Below are positions 1-8,311 of a DNA stretch of 61,250 bases, in pieces. The stretch spans positions 1 through 61,250 of the forward strand of contig CANRFJ010000019.1 of assembly GCA_947629865.1 (NCBI GenBank). The letters are read 5' to 3'. The DNA is from an uncultured Lachnospiraceae bacterium (GTDB lineage Bacteria; Bacillota; Clostridia; Lachnospirales; Lachnospiraceae). Every line of letters starts with the position of its first letter. The stretch's first letter is position 1. Below the pieces are notes generated by a model. That model worked only from the letters and a program-made list of their open reading frames with translations. It did not search any database and was not told the origin of the DNA. Position numbers and translations under genes: made by a program.

Positions 1-64
1 GGTCTGGAGTGGAAGTACAGTAATGTATGGAGCGGACAGATACTAATAGGTCGAAGGCTTGACC
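1..64 (+). rRNA. 23S rRNA, 3' end only
   Basis: The first 64 bases match the conserved 3' terminus of bacterial 23S rRNA, including the GATACTAATAGGTCGA stretch and the closing CTTGACC that pairs with the 5' end of the molecule. The rest of the gene lies outside the window. No 5S rRNA follows; the next 94 bases hold only spacer before the first tRNA. Confidence 0.93.
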
Positions 65-158
65 TTACAGGAGACTGAATGGAGATGTCGGCAGTGTGCA
101 GTTTTGAAGGTACAGAAGTATTTTCAAAGATATATTCAATGCGATATGATTCGCAGAT

Positions 159-232
159 GGCCTAGTGGCTCAGTTGGTTAGAGCGCCGCCCTGTCACGGC
201 GGAGGTCGTGGGTTCGAGTCCCATCTGGGTCG
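159..232 (+). tRNA. tRNA-Asp (GTC)
   Basis: Full cloverleaf with a 7-bp acceptor stem (159-165 with 225-231), anticodon GTC at 193-195 and a TTCGAGTC T-loop. CCA is not encoded. It is the first of seven tRNAs behind the 23S gene and probably belongs to the rrn transcript. Confidence 0.97.
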
Positions 233-319
233 TAAGGGAAGGATTATTTTTACAGATAAAATAATTTTTCTCAGTGAATTTAATATTGAGCGTTTGTATC
301 TATTGAGTTCATTTTGCAT

Positions 320-392
320 GGGGTCTTAGCTCAGCTGGGAGAGCATCTGCCTTACAAGCAGAGGGTCATAGGTTCGAGCCCTATAGGCCCCA
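320..392 (+). tRNA. tRNA-Val (TAC)
   Basis: Acceptor stem 320-326 pairs with 385-391, the anticodon is TAC in the CTTACAA loop, and the T-arm is canonical. CCA is not encoded. Confidence 0.97.
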
Positions 393-398
393 TTCATT

Positions 399-471
399 GC
401 CGACGTGGCTCAATTGGCAGAGCAGCTGATTTGTAATCAGCAGGTTACCGGTTCAAGTCCGGTCGTCGGCT
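399..471 (+). tRNA. tRNA-Thr (TGT)
   Basis: Perfect 7-bp acceptor stem GCCGACG/CGTCGGC (399-405 with 464-470) and anticodon TGT in the TTTGTAA loop. It sits only 6 bases after tRNA-Val, consistent with co-processing. Confidence 0.97.
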
Positions 472-494
472 TCATCAATAAGATTGATGCTTAT

Positions 495-576
495 GGGCGG
501 ATTCCCGAGTGGCCAAAGGGGGCAGACTGTAAATCTGTTAGCTACGCTTTCGAAGGTTCGAATCCTTCTCCGCCCA
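495..576 (+). tRNA. tRNA-Tyr (GTA)
   Basis: Class II tRNA with a long variable arm. Acceptor stem GGGCGGA/TCCGCCC (495-501 with 569-575) and anticodon GTA in the CTGTAAA loop. Confidence 0.97.
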
Positions 577-588
577 CTTAGAAATTAT

Positions 589-662
<74 letters not shown>

Positions 663-667
663 TTTAT

Positions 668-740
<73 letters not shown>

Positions 741-747
741 TTTTTAT

Positions 748-774
748 AAAAGGAACTATAGCAGTTCCTTTTTT
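748..774 (+). terminator. Rho-independent terminator after tRNA-Phe
   Basis: Stem AAAGGAACT (748-756) pairs with AGTTCCTTT (763-771) and runs into a T tract. It lies between tRNA-Phe and tRNA-Lys, so tRNA-Lys needs read-through or its own promoter. Confidence 0.8.
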
Positions 775-776
775 AC

Positions 777-849
777 GGGGCATTAGCTCAGGTGGTAGAG
801 CACTTGACTTTTAATCAAGTTGTCCGGGGTTCGAGTCCCCGATGCCTCA
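777..849 (+). tRNA. tRNA-Lys (TTT)
   Basis: Acceptor stem 777-783 with 842-848 and anticodon TTT in the CTTTTAA loop. It stands between two terminator hairpins. Confidence 0.97.
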
Positions 850-854
850 TTTTC

Positions 855-881
855 AGAACTGGTTAAACCAGTTCTTTTTTT
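855..881 (+). terminator. Rho-independent terminator closing the tRNA cluster
   Basis: Stem AGAACTGG (855-862) pairs with CCAGTTCT (868-875) around a 5-base loop, followed by seven T residues. It ends the rrn/tRNA block. Confidence 0.88.
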
Positions 882-998
882 GTTCTCTAAAAAGGTTGCC
901 TTTTGAGGGTTAAAAAGGCGGGCGGCGGAGCAGGGATTTCCGGCACATAAAAACTCCGGTTTCTGTAAAAACTAACGGGCAGAAAAGGAGTTGATGCG

Positions 999-2159
999 AT
1001 GCTTATAACCAATGGAAAAATTTTTACCATGGCGGGACAGACTTACGAGAACGGCTATGTCCATATCGAGGGAGGAAAAATCCGCGCCGTGGGCGATATG
1101 GCAGAAGCGCCGGAGGAAGCGGGCCCTGCGCTGGATGCAGGCGGCGCCTGGGTTATGCCGGGACTGATTGACGCCCATTGCCATGTGGGGATAACCGAAG
1201 AAAAATGGGGCATGGTGGGAGAGGACTGCAATGAGCGAACCTGCCCGCTGACGCCGCATCTTCGGGCGTTAGATGCGGTAAATCCCATGGACGCCGCGTT
1301 TCATGATGCGGTGATGGCGGGAATTACATCTCTGATGACAGGGCCCGGCAGCTCCAATGTGGTGGGAGGGCAGTCCCTGTTTATGAAAGTACAGGGCCGC
1401 TGCATGGACAATATGGTAGTGAAGGCGCCGGCGGCCATGAAGATAGCCTTTGGGGAAAATCCCAAAAAGGATTACGGTGAAAACGGAAATACGCCTGGCA
1501 GCCGGATGGCCATTGCGGGACTGCTGCGGGAGGAGCTGCAGAAGGCCCGACGGTATCAGTTAAAAAAGGAAAAGGGGGAGATTGCTCCGGAAGACGAGGA
1601 TTTCCGCATGGAGTGCTGGCTTCCGGTATTCCGGAGGGAAATTCCGCTGAAGGCGCATGTGCACCGGGCGGACGATATCCTGACGGCGATACGCATTGCA
1701 AAGGAATTTCAGCTGGATATGACGCTCGACCACTGCACCGAGGGGCATCTGATCGCAGATGAAATTGCGGAGTCCGGATTTCCGGCAATCGTGGGGCCGG
1801 ATCTGAGCTCCCGCTCCAAAATAGAGATTAAAAATATGAGTTTTAAGACGGCCGGCGTGTTAGAGCGGGCAGGGGTAAAAACGGCAATCATGACCGACCA
1901 CCCCGTATCGCTTATACGCTATCTGCCGCTCTGCGCCGGTCTCAGCGTGAAACAGGGGCTCTCCCTCGAAGGCGGTCTTCGGGCTATCACAATCCATGCG
2001 GCGCAGATCTGTCGGGTAGCTGACAGGGTTGGCTCGCTTGAACCGGACAAAGACGCCGACATAGCTATTTTCAGCGGAAACCCAATGGAAACATTTACCA
2101 AGACGCTGTATACGATTATAGATGGAGAGATTGTGTATAGGGAGGGTGAACAGGGATAA
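999..2159 (+). CDS. amidohydrolase family metallo-hydrolase
   Basis: A 386-residue member of the cytoplasmic amidohydrolase superfamily (TIM-barrel metal-dependent hydrolases of the imidazolonepropionase/dihydroorotase type). Metal-site motifs are visible: H60-x-H62 in DAHCHVG, H220 and H222 in KAHVHRAD, H245 and H250 in LDHCTEGH, and D300 in MTDHP. The small flanking beta domain is formed by the N-terminal LITNGKI stretch and the C-terminal GSLEPDKDADIAIF stretch. An AGGAG at 987-991 supports the ATG at 999. The gene stands alone between the tRNA cluster and the GntR operon, so context does not reveal the substrate; hydrolysis of a cyclic amide is the family expectation only. Confidence 0.88.
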   Translation: MLITNGKIFTMAGQTYENGYVHIEGGKIRAVGDMAEAPEEAGPALDAGGAWVMPGLIDAHCHVGITEEKWGMVGEDCNERTCPLTPHLRALDAVNPMDAAFHDAVMAGITSLMTGPGSSNVVGGQSLFMKVQGRCMDNMVVKAPAAMKIAFGENPKKDYGENGNTPGSRMAIAGLLREELQKARRYQLKKEKGEIAPEDEDFRMECWLPVFRREIPLKAHVHRADDILTAIRIAKEFQLDMTLDHCTEGHLIADEIAESGFPAIVGPDLSSRSKIEIKNMSFKTAGVLERAGVKTAIMTDHPVSLIRYLPLCAGLSVKQGLSLEGGLRAITIHAAQICRVADRVGSLEPDKDADIAIFSGNPMETFTKTLYTIIDGEIVYREGEQG

Positions 2160-2173
2160 ATAAGAGACGCACT

Positions 2174-2220
2174 TATTAGAGGGCTGGCACTTTCTGCCGG
2201 CCCTCAACTGCCCTCTAATA
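2174..2220 (+). other. mutually exclusive hairpins downstream of the amidohydrolase
   Basis: GAGGGCTGGC (2179-2188) can pair with GCCGGCCCTC (2196-2205). The overlapping TATTAGAGGGC (2174-2184) is instead perfectly complementary to GCCCTCTAATA (2210-2220). The same GAGGGC is used in both, so the two structures exclude each other. Confidence 0.55.
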
Positions 2221-2227
2221 CATAGCA

Positions 2228-2250
2228 GCGGCGTTCCGGCCGCCTTTTTT
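2228..2250 (+). terminator. probable terminator before the GntR operon
   Basis: Short stem GCGGC (2228-2232) with GCCGC (2239-2243), followed by C and six T residues. The stem is only 5 bp, so strength is uncertain. Confidence 0.5.
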
Positions 2251-2270
2251 AATATAACTGTAAGAAACGG

Positions 2271-2302
2271 TTGACAACTGATATATACTGTTATATACTG
2301 TT
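2271..2302 (+). promoter_or_regulatory. promoter and direct-repeat operator of the GntR operon
   Basis: Perfect -35 TTGACA (2271-2276), 17-base spacer, and -10 TATACT (2294-2299). A perfect tandem duplication of ATATACTGTT (2283-2292 and 2293-2302) covers the spacer and -10. The repeat sits exactly one helical turn apart, which makes it a likely binding site for the GntR repressor encoded 54 bases downstream. Confidence 0.75.
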
Positions 2303-2355
2303 TATAACCTGGGTTGATTAAACATGGGAGGAGACCTCCCGGAAATGGAGAAAAT

Positions 2356-2733
2356 ATGCGCATTATAGTAAACCATTCATCAATGACGCCCATTTATGAG
2401 CAGATTATGGAACAGATAAAGGCAGGAATTATGAGCGGAGAGCTGCTGGAGAATATGGTTCTTCCCTCTGTGCGTGCGCTGTCGAAGGAGTTAAGAATAA
2501 GCGCCCTCACGGTCAAGAAGGCCTATGACGCCTTGGAGGAGGAGGGCTTTGCCGTTACAGTCCACGGAAAGGGAACCTATGTGGCGGCCACGAACCGGAA
2601 GGCGCTGCGGGAGGAGCGATATCGGGAGGTGGAGAGAGAGATGGAAGGGGTAATCGCAAAGGCCGGAAGATACGGTCTTTCCGCTGAAGAAATCCGCAGT
2701 CTCTTTGAAATTCTGATGGAGGAAAGAGAATGA
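2356..2733 (+). CDS. GntR family transcriptional regulator, YtrA-like
   Basis: A 125-residue DNA-binding repressor of the short GntR (YtrA) type. The N-terminal winged helix-turn-helix is clear (PIYEQIMEQIKAGIMSGEL, then LPSVRALSKEL and the TVKKAYDALEEEGF recognition helix), ending in the HGKGTYV wing. The C-terminal tail is only about 50 residues, with no large ligand domain, as in regulators that control a linked ABC transporter. The start at 2356 was chosen because GGAG lies at 2345-2348; an in-frame ATG at 2314 would add 14 poorly conserved residues. The stop overlaps the ATPase start (ATGA), so translation is coupled. It probably represses its own operon. Confidence 0.93.
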   Translation: MRIIVNHSSMTPIYEQIMEQIKAGIMSGELLENMVLPSVRALSKELRISALTVKKAYDALEEEGFAVTVHGKGTYVAATNRKALREERYREVEREMEGVIAKAGRYGLSAEEIRSLFEILMEERE

Positions 2734-3581
2734 TAAAAGTAGAAAATCTGAAAAAGAAGTATGATAAATTTACCCTGGACTGCTCGCTGGAGGTGCCGTC
2801 GGGCAGAATCAGCGGTCTGATCGGCGCCAATGGAGCGGGGAAAAGCACCACTTTTAAGGCTATTCTCGGATTGATCCGCAGGGACGGCGGCAGCATTGAG
2901 TTTCTGGGGAAGAAGACGGAGCAGATTACGGCGGAGGACAGGCAGCGTCTGGGAGTAGTCATGTCCGATTCCGGATTCAGCGCCTATCTGACGGCAAAGG
3001 ACGTCGCCATTATATTGAAAGCCATGTATAAACGCCAGGACAACGAAAAGTTTTTTGCCTGGTGCGAGCAGTTTGGCCTCCCGCTGGACAAAAAGATCCG
3101 GAAATTTTCCACGGGAATGAAGGCGAAGTTGAAATTGATTACCGCGCTGAGCCACGAGGCGGAGGTGCTGATCCTCGATGAGCCGACGGCGGGACTGGAC
3201 GTGATGGGGAGAGAGGAGATTCTCTCTCTGATGCGGGATTATATGGCGGAAGATGAGAACCGCACCATTCTTATCAGCTCCCATATCTCCACGGATCTGG
3301 AAGAACTCTGTGATGATTTTTACATGATTCACGAGGGGAGGATTCTGCTGCACGAGGACACAGATGTACTTCTGAGCAGGTACGCCCTTCTCAAGGCAGA
3401 TGCAGAGCAGTTTGAAAAACTGGATAAGAAGTATCTGCTGCGATACAGAGAAGAACCGTACGGCTACAGTGTGCTGACAGACCAGCGCGATTTCTATCGG
3501 GAGAACTATCCGGAACTGGTGACAGAGAAGGCCGGCCTGGATACGCTTATCCGGATGATGACAGGAGGGACGGAAATATGA
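2730..3581 (+). CDS. ABC transporter ATP-binding protein (GntR-linked)
   Basis: A 283-residue ATPase that would power the permease encoded next. Walker A GANGAGKST spans residues 32-40, the signature is the divergent STGMK instead of LSGGQ, and Walker B with the D-loop is LILDEPTAGLD. The switch histidine is in ISSHIS. The roughly 70-residue C-terminal extension after the nucleotide-binding domain is usual for YtrB/CcmA-like subunits of ABC-2 systems. It overlaps the regulator upstream and the permease downstream by 4 bases each. The substrate is not evident; relatives work in cell-envelope stress or antibiotic resistance. Confidence 0.92.
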   Translation: MIKVENLKKKYDKFTLDCSLEVPSGRISGLIGANGAGKSTTFKAILGLIRRDGGSIEFLGKKTEQITAEDRQRLGVVMSDSGFSAYLTAKDVAIILKAMYKRQDNEKFFAWCEQFGLPLDKKIRKFSTGMKAKLKLITALSHEAEVLILDEPTAGLDVMGREEILSLMRDYMAEDENRTILISSHISTDLEELCDDFYMIHEGRILLHEDTDVLLSRYALLKADAEQFEKLDKKYLLRYREEPYGYSVLTDQRDFYRENYPELVTEKAGLDTLIRMMTGGTEI

Positions 3582-4237
3582 AGGGAATGTTGATAAAAGA
3601 CACCCGCCTGCTGTTGCAGCAGAGGCGCTTTATCGTACTGGTTATCGTGGGTACAATTGTGTGGGCCTGTACGCAGGAGAACGGGTTTGCGATTGGCTGG
3701 CTGATGAGCATGTGCGCTATATGGGCCGGTGGAACGATCAGTTATGATGAATTTGACAACGGATTTCCGTTTCTGATGACGCTTCCCGCGGAGCGGAAAA
3801 CCTATGTCCTGGGGAAATATGTATTTGGAGTCCTTTTGATGGCAGGCTCCCTTCTCGTGTATGAGGCGGTATTGGCGGGGGCGCTGCTGGCAAAGGGGGC
3901 GCCGGATCTTTCGGCGAAACTTCCGGAGGAACTGTTGGGAGATGTCGGGGGATTTTCCGTATGCCTGCTTTTTTTGGCTATTATGATACCCATACAGATA
4001 AAGTTCGGGGTGGAGCGGGGGCGGGTGATTCTTTTGTTTGTTTTCGCCGCAACCGCCCTGGTCGGGCAGGTGGCGTTACGCTCCGGTCTGGCAGAGGAGC
4101 TGGCTCAGGGAATCCGTCAGGCGCTGACAGGCGTGCCAGGCGGCGTTTTGGTTGTTATCGCGCTTGCGGCGGCGCTGTCACTTCTGCTGCTGTCCGCTCT
4201 CATCAGCATATCCATCATGAACAGGAAAGAATTTTAA
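3578..4237 (+). CDS. ABC-2 type transporter permease
   Basis: A 219-residue integral membrane protein with about five to six hydrophobic segments, starting with FIVLVIVGTIVWACT, then the YVFGVLLMAGSLLVYEAVLAG and VCLLFLAIMI stretches, and ending in a long C-terminal helix around residues 190-213. The central YDEFDNGFPFLMTLPAERKT stretch is the cytoplasmic element typical of ABC-2 permeases. It is the third gene of the GntR operon, overlapping the ATPase by 4 bases. Function in export is inferred from the family; the cargo is unknown. Confidence 0.88.
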   Translation: MKGMLIKDTRLLLQQRRFIVLVIVGTIVWACTQENGFAIGWLMSMCAIWAGGTISYDEFDNGFPFLMTLPAERKTYVLGKYVFGVLLMAGSLLVYEAVLAGALLAKGAPDLSAKLPEELLGDVGGFSVCLLFLAIMIPIQIKFGVERGRVILLFVFAATALVGQVALRSGLAEELAQGIRQALTGVPGGVLVVIALAAALSLLLLSALISISIMNRKEF

Positions 4238-4242
4238 ATGGA

Positions 4243-4270
4243 TTGCTTTTTTGGGAAAATGCGTTATAAT
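4243..4270 (+). promoter_or_regulatory. promoter for the ABC exporter/LytTR operon
   Basis: -35 TTGCTT (4243-4248), 16-base spacer and consensus -10 TATAAT (4265-4270), 73 bases before the exporter start. An 8-bp inverted repeat AAATGCGT/ACGCATTT lies around the -10 and just downstream. Confidence 0.6.
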
Positions 4271-4342
4271 AGCAGATAATAGTCTGACTAAAAAAACGCA
4301 TTTGCTTTTGGAGCGGAGCGGGAAGGGATACAGTGAGAACCG

Positions 4343-6085
4343 ATGAAGATGAGAACGGCATTGAGGAAGATGATCGGTTACTACAAACCGTACAGAAAGG
4401 TATTTTTCGCCGATATGTTTTTTGCCCTTGCGGAGGCGGGGGCGGTGCTGGTGCTGCCGGTGCTGGTGCGCTATATTACCCAGGACGTCATTTACCGTCC
4501 GATGGAGGAGGCGCTACATACTATCGCCGTGCTGGGGATTGTCATGGCGGGACTGGTGGCGGTCGAGTGCTACTGTAAATTTTTTATTTCCAATTACGGG
4601 CATGTCATGGGGGCGAAGATGGAGTACGATATGCGGGCAGAGATTTTTGCCCACTATCAGAAGCTGTCTTTTTCCTTCTACGACGACCAGAAGGTAGGGC
4701 AGCTGATGTCCCGCATCACATCGGATCTGTTTGACATTACGGAGCTTCTGCACCACGGCCCGGAGAATCTGGTGATTTCTCTCATCAAGATAATAGGAGC
4801 GTTCATCATACTTATGGTGATCAGCCCGTGGCTGACGCTGGCCGCCTTTGCGCTGGTTCCGGTGATGTTTGTCTATGCGTATTATTTTAACAGGAAGATG
4901 AAGCGGGCGTTCCGGCGCAACCGGGAGCAGATTGCGGAAATCAACGCGCAGATCGAGGATAACCTGTCGGGTATTCGGGTGGTTAAATCCTTTGCCAACG
5001 AGGGCATCGAGAAGAAAAAATTCCGCCGTGGCAACGACGGCTTCCTCCGCGCCAAAAAGGACAGTTATCTCTATATGGGAGGCTATCAGGCGGGGCTGGG
5101 CGCCTTCACAATGCTGATCCAGATTGTGGTGCTGGTGGCGGGCGCCGTCCTCATCACCAGAGGCATGGTAGATGTGACGGATCTGGTTACATTTCTGCTC
5201 TATATCAACATTTTCACAGAGCCAATCCGGACGCTGATAGATTTTACCGAGCAGTTTCAGAACGGATATACCGGATTTGAGCGGTTTATGGAAATACTGA
5301 GTATTCAGCCGGACATAAAAGACCGGCCGGGCGCCAGGGAGATTCATGATGTGAAGGGAGCTATTGAGTTTAAGGACGTGGCTTTTCACTATCAGGATAA
5401 TGAGGAAATGGTATTGAACCATGTCAATCTCTCCGTGGAGGCCGGTTCCTATATAGCGCTGGTGGGGAGCTCCGGCGCCGGAAAGAGTACGCTGTGCAGC
5501 CTGATCCCCCGCTTTTATGAGGTGACGGAGGGGAGTATCTGTATCGACGGGACGGACATTCGGGATATCAAGCTTAAAAGCCTGCGGGATCACATCGGGA
5601 TTGTGCAGCAGGACGTGTATCTCTTTGTGGGGACAATCTATGACAATATCCGCTATGGCAGGCCGGGGGCTACCCGCGGGGAAATCATACAGGCGGCAAA
5701 AAATGCGAACGCCCATGAGTTTATCATGTCGCTGCCGGACGGCTACGAGACAGACATCGGACAGCGGGGCGTCAAATTGTCCGGAGGACAGAAGCAGCGT
5801 ATTTCCATCGCGCGGGTATTTCTCAAAAACCCGCCCATACTGATTTTTGACGAGGCTACTTCGGCGTTAGATAATGAGAGTGAAAAGGTAGTACAGGAGT
5901 CGTTGGAAAAGCTGGCGAAGAACCGTACTACATTTGTGATAGCGCACCGGCTGTCCACCATCTATAACGCGGAAAAAATCCTTGTGCTGACGGAGGACGG
6001 AATTGCAGAGAGCGGTACCCATGAGGAGCTCATGGCAAGGGACGGCGTGTACCGCCACTTATACGAGGTAAATAAAACGGTTTAG
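4343..6085 (+). CDS. ABC exporter, fused membrane and ATPase domains (MdlB/MsbA-like)
   Basis: A 580-residue half-transporter. The N-terminal ABC transmembrane domain (about residues 1-310, six helices) is followed by a nucleotide-binding domain with Walker A GSSGAGKST, Q-loop VQQDVYLF, signature LSGGQKQR, Walker B LIFDEATSALD and H-loop AHRLST. It would work as a homodimer at the cytoplasmic membrane, exporting a lipid, drug or peptide; it has no peptidase C39 domain. The start codon is weakly supported: GGAAGGGA lies about 15 bases before 4343, and ATG at 4349 is an alternative. The response regulator gene begins 18 bases after the stop, suggesting one operon. Confidence 0.93.
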   Translation: MKMRTALRKMIGYYKPYRKVFFADMFFALAEAGAVLVLPVLVRYITQDVIYRPMEEALHTIAVLGIVMAGLVAVECYCKFFISNYGHVMGAKMEYDMRAEIFAHYQKLSFSFYDDQKVGQLMSRITSDLFDITELLHHGPENLVISLIKIIGAFIILMVISPWLTLAAFALVPVMFVYAYYFNRKMKRAFRRNREQIAEINAQIEDNLSGIRVVKSFANEGIEKKKFRRGNDGFLRAKKDSYLYMGGYQAGLGAFTMLIQIVVLVAGAVLITRGMVDVTDLVTFLLYINIFTEPIRTLIDFTEQFQNGYTGFERFMEILSIQPDIKDRPGAREIHDVKGAIEFKDVAFHYQDNEEMVLNHVNLSVEAGSYIALVGSSGAGKSTLCSLIPRFYEVTEGSICIDGTDIRDIKLKSLRDHIGIVQQDVYLFVGTIYDNIRYGRPGATRGEIIQAAKNANAHEFIMSLPDGYETDIGQRGVKLSGGQKQRISIARVFLKNPPILIFDEATSALDNESEKVVQESLEKLAKNRTTFVIAHRLSTIYNAEKILVLTEDGIAESGTHEELMARDGVYRHLYEVNKTV

Positions 6086-6103
6086 GAGGAGGCCGGGGAG
6101 TGC

Positions 6104-6835
6104 ATGAGAATCGGAGTCTGTGACGACGAAAAAGAAATACGGGATTCTATTGTCGGGGGAGTGAAAGAGCGTTTCCCCGCAGCGGAGGTCTGTGCCTTCT
6201 CATCAGGCGAGAGCCTGTTACAGGAGGGGAGGAAACTGGATCTGCTCTTTCTGGATATCCAGATGCCCGGCAAAAACGGAATGGAGACGGCCAGGGAATT
6301 CCGCCGGAGAAATCCGGAGGGGCTTCTTGTATTTGTCACCGCACTGCCGGAATATGTATTTCAGGCCTTTGACGTGGGGGCCTTTCACTATCTGGTGAAA
6401 CCGTTTACCGGAGAGAAATTCCAGGAGGTTCTCACAATGGCGGAGAGCCGCCTGTCCGACAGGGGAGAACAGCCGGAGAACCGTCAGGGAGAGGGAGACT
6501 GTCTGCTCGTAAAGAGCGGGGCGGAGCATATTCGGGTGAACTGGGAGGATATTCTCTATGCGGAGGTGTTCAACCGGAAGGTAATGCTCCACAGGAGGGA
6601 GTCCGACGTCGAGTATTACGGAAAACTGTCCGCGCTGGAGGAGATGGCGGGAGACGGATTTTTTCGGGTGCACCGCTCCTATCTGATTAACCTTGCCTGT
6701 GTGGAGCGGTACGATTCCGCGCAGGTCTGGCTGGAGGACGGAAGCTGCGTGCCGGTTGCCAGACAGAAATACAGCGGGTTTGTCAGACAGTATCTGAGGT
6801 ATATCCGGGAGGAGGCAGAGAATGGAAAATCCTGA
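6104..6835 (+). CDS. LytTR family response regulator
   Basis: A 243-residue AgrA-type two-component regulator. The receiver domain (about 1-120) has the acidic pair in CDDE, phosphoacceptor D51 in LLFLDIQMP, and the conserved lysine in YLVKPF. A LytTR DNA-binding domain (about 135-240) begins at LLVKSGAEHIRV and carries FFRVHRSYLINL. It overlaps the histidine kinase gene by 14 bases, so the two form a cognate pair. Likely targets are its own operon with the upstream ABC exporter, but I found no convincing binding repeat. Confidence 0.94.
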   Translation: MRIGVCDDEKEIRDSIVGGVKERFPAAEVCAFSSGESLLQEGRKLDLLFLDIQMPGKNGMETAREFRRRNPEGLLVFVTALPEYVFQAFDVGAFHYLVKPFTGEKFQEVLTMAESRLSDRGEQPENRQGEGDCLLVKSGAEHIRVNWEDILYAEVFNRKVMLHRRESDVEYYGKLSALEEMAGDGFFRVHRSYLINLACVERYDSAQVWLEDGSCVPVARQKYSGFVRQYLRYIREEAENGKS

Positions 6836-8198
6836 TTTTTATTATGCAGCCGCTACCCACGGTTGCCATTTTCTTGTCCAGGCCGCTGTCAGCGGGCTAC
6901 TCGTCTGTTATCTGGCGCCTTTCTTGCGGGTGCGGCGCCATGCCTGGGCCGCCGGGGGCGCATATTGTGCCGTTGTCCTTTTCCTCTATGTAATACCCTA
7001 TAGTATGAGCGGATTTGTGGCGTATGGGCTGGGCTGCCTGGCCGCCTTTTTTGTCCTGTGCTGGCTGGAGCGTGAAAATATCTGGCAGAAACTGTATCTG
7101 ATGATGGTGTTCTTTTCATTCCGGTGGCTGCTCGTCAAAATGGCCAGCGCGCTGTATGCCAATTTATATCACTACTTTTTCCTGCTGCCCTATACTTCGG
7201 GCAGCCAGTGGGCCGACTGGTGGCGGTGTGTGGGAGCTTTGCTGGCGGAGAATCTGTTTTACCTGGTTTTCTTCGATCTGGCGGTGCGCCTGTTCCACCG
7301 GGCGCACAGAGACAAAAAGGAGCGGATAACCGGTAGGGAGTTCGCTGTCATGGCCTGTCCCTGTCTGGCTATGGTTTTGTGGTGGAGGCTTCTGATATTT
7401 GAATACGATGCCTATGAGAGGGGAACCGGACAGAGCCCCTTTGACTGGTATGGCGCCTACCAGTGGATAATATTTTTCTACTGCGGCGTGTCTGTGATAA
7501 TCATTCTGGTTATGGCGATGGTGCTTCAGAGGCTGAAAAGGGAAATACGGGAGCAGAGGCTCACGGAGCACTTACAGGGCCAGGTGGAGGAGATAAAGCG
7601 GCACGTCCGGACAGTGGAGGCGCTTTACCGGGACGTACAGGAAATGAGGCACGACATGAAAAATCATCTCGTGACACTGGAGAGGCTGTATGAAAAAGGA
7701 AATTATACAGAGGCGGGCCAGTATGTGGCGAGGCTCAGGGAAATAAGCGGCGACTCCGCAGAGGCGACGGGGATCCACAGTGGACACCCGGTGACAGATG
7801 TGATTTTGCGGGAAAAGGAAAGTCAGGCGCTTGAGCAGGGCATTGCCTTTGAGTGCCGGTTCTTCTATCCGGAGCAGGGAGGGGTGGACGCCTTCGACGT
7901 AAGCGTGATTTTGAACAATGCGCTTGACAACGCTATTGAGGCGGCGGGAAAATGCGAGGGGCCGGAGATTTCCCTCGTCTCCCGCTGCCGCAGGAGGGCA
8001 TATCTGATAGAGATTACCAACACCTGCAGGAGCGCGCCGGTGACAGACGGGGAGTTTCCCGTCAGCACCAAGGCTGGTGAGGGACACGGGATCGGGCTTG
8101 TCAGTATCCGGCGGGTGGCGGAGAAATATCACGGAACGGCGGAGGTTGTGTGCGACGGGGAGCGCTTTACGCTGACGGTATTGCTGATGACGGAGTAA
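6822..8198 (+). CDS. sensor histidine kinase, GHKL/AgrC type
   Basis: A 458-residue membrane kinase. About six hydrophobic helices fill residues 15-235, with no large extracellular domain, as in AgrC and ComD peptide receptors. A coiled-coil linker leads to the dimerisation segment with phosphoacceptor H277 in MRHDMKNHL. The GHKL ATPase domain shows the N-box LNNALDNAIEAA and G-box GHGIGLVSI. It pairs with the overlapping LytTR regulator upstream. The signal is unknown; no peptide precursor gene was seen next to it, unlike the agr locus further on. Confidence 0.93.
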   Translation: MENPDFYYAAATHGCHFLVQAAVSGLLVCYLAPFLRVRRHAWAAGGAYCAVVLFLYVIPYSMSGFVAYGLGCLAAFFVLCWLERENIWQKLYLMMVFFSFRWLLVKMASALYANLYHYFFLLPYTSGSQWADWWRCVGALLAENLFYLVFFDLAVRLFHRAHRDKKERITGREFAVMACPCLAMVLWWRLLIFEYDAYERGTGQSPFDWYGAYQWIIFFYCGVSVIIILVMAMVLQRLKREIREQRLTEHLQGQVEEIKRHVRTVEALYRDVQEMRHDMKNHLVTLERLYEKGNYTEAGQYVARLREISGDSAEATGIHSGHPVTDVILREKESQALEQGIAFECRFFYPEQGGVDAFDVSVILNNALDNAIEAAGKCEGPEISLVSRCRRRAYLIEITNTCRSAPVTDGEFPVSTKAGEGHGIGLVSIRRVAEKYHGTAEVVCDGERFTLTVLLMTE

Positions 8199-8253
8199 TT
8201 CGCAACGAAAATCCGCCCGTTCGCGACATTTCGCTTTATGATGTGTTTCCATA

Positions 8254-8262
8254 TCCGATATA
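8254..8262 (+). promoter_or_regulatory. sigma-28-like -10 element (CCGATATA)
   Basis: TCCGATATA lies 50 bases upstream of the FlxA-like gene and resembles the flagellar sigma factor -10 (GCCGATAA). The -35 position reads TTTA rather than TAAA, so the match is partial. Confidence 0.3.
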
Positions 8263-8311
8263 CAATATACAGAACAGGCGCTTTGGCGCGCAAGGAAAGG
8301 AGTCCGATAAT

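Noticed and set aside
4333-4578. GTG-started frame overlapping the start of the ABC exporter
   Set aside because: It has a nearby GGAAGGGA but its product is a glycine-rich shadow of the exporter's first helices.
4514-5716. 400-codon open frame on the minus strand opposite the ABC exporter
   Set aside because: It is antisense to intact ABC motifs on the plus strand, has no ribosome-binding site and shows no family features.
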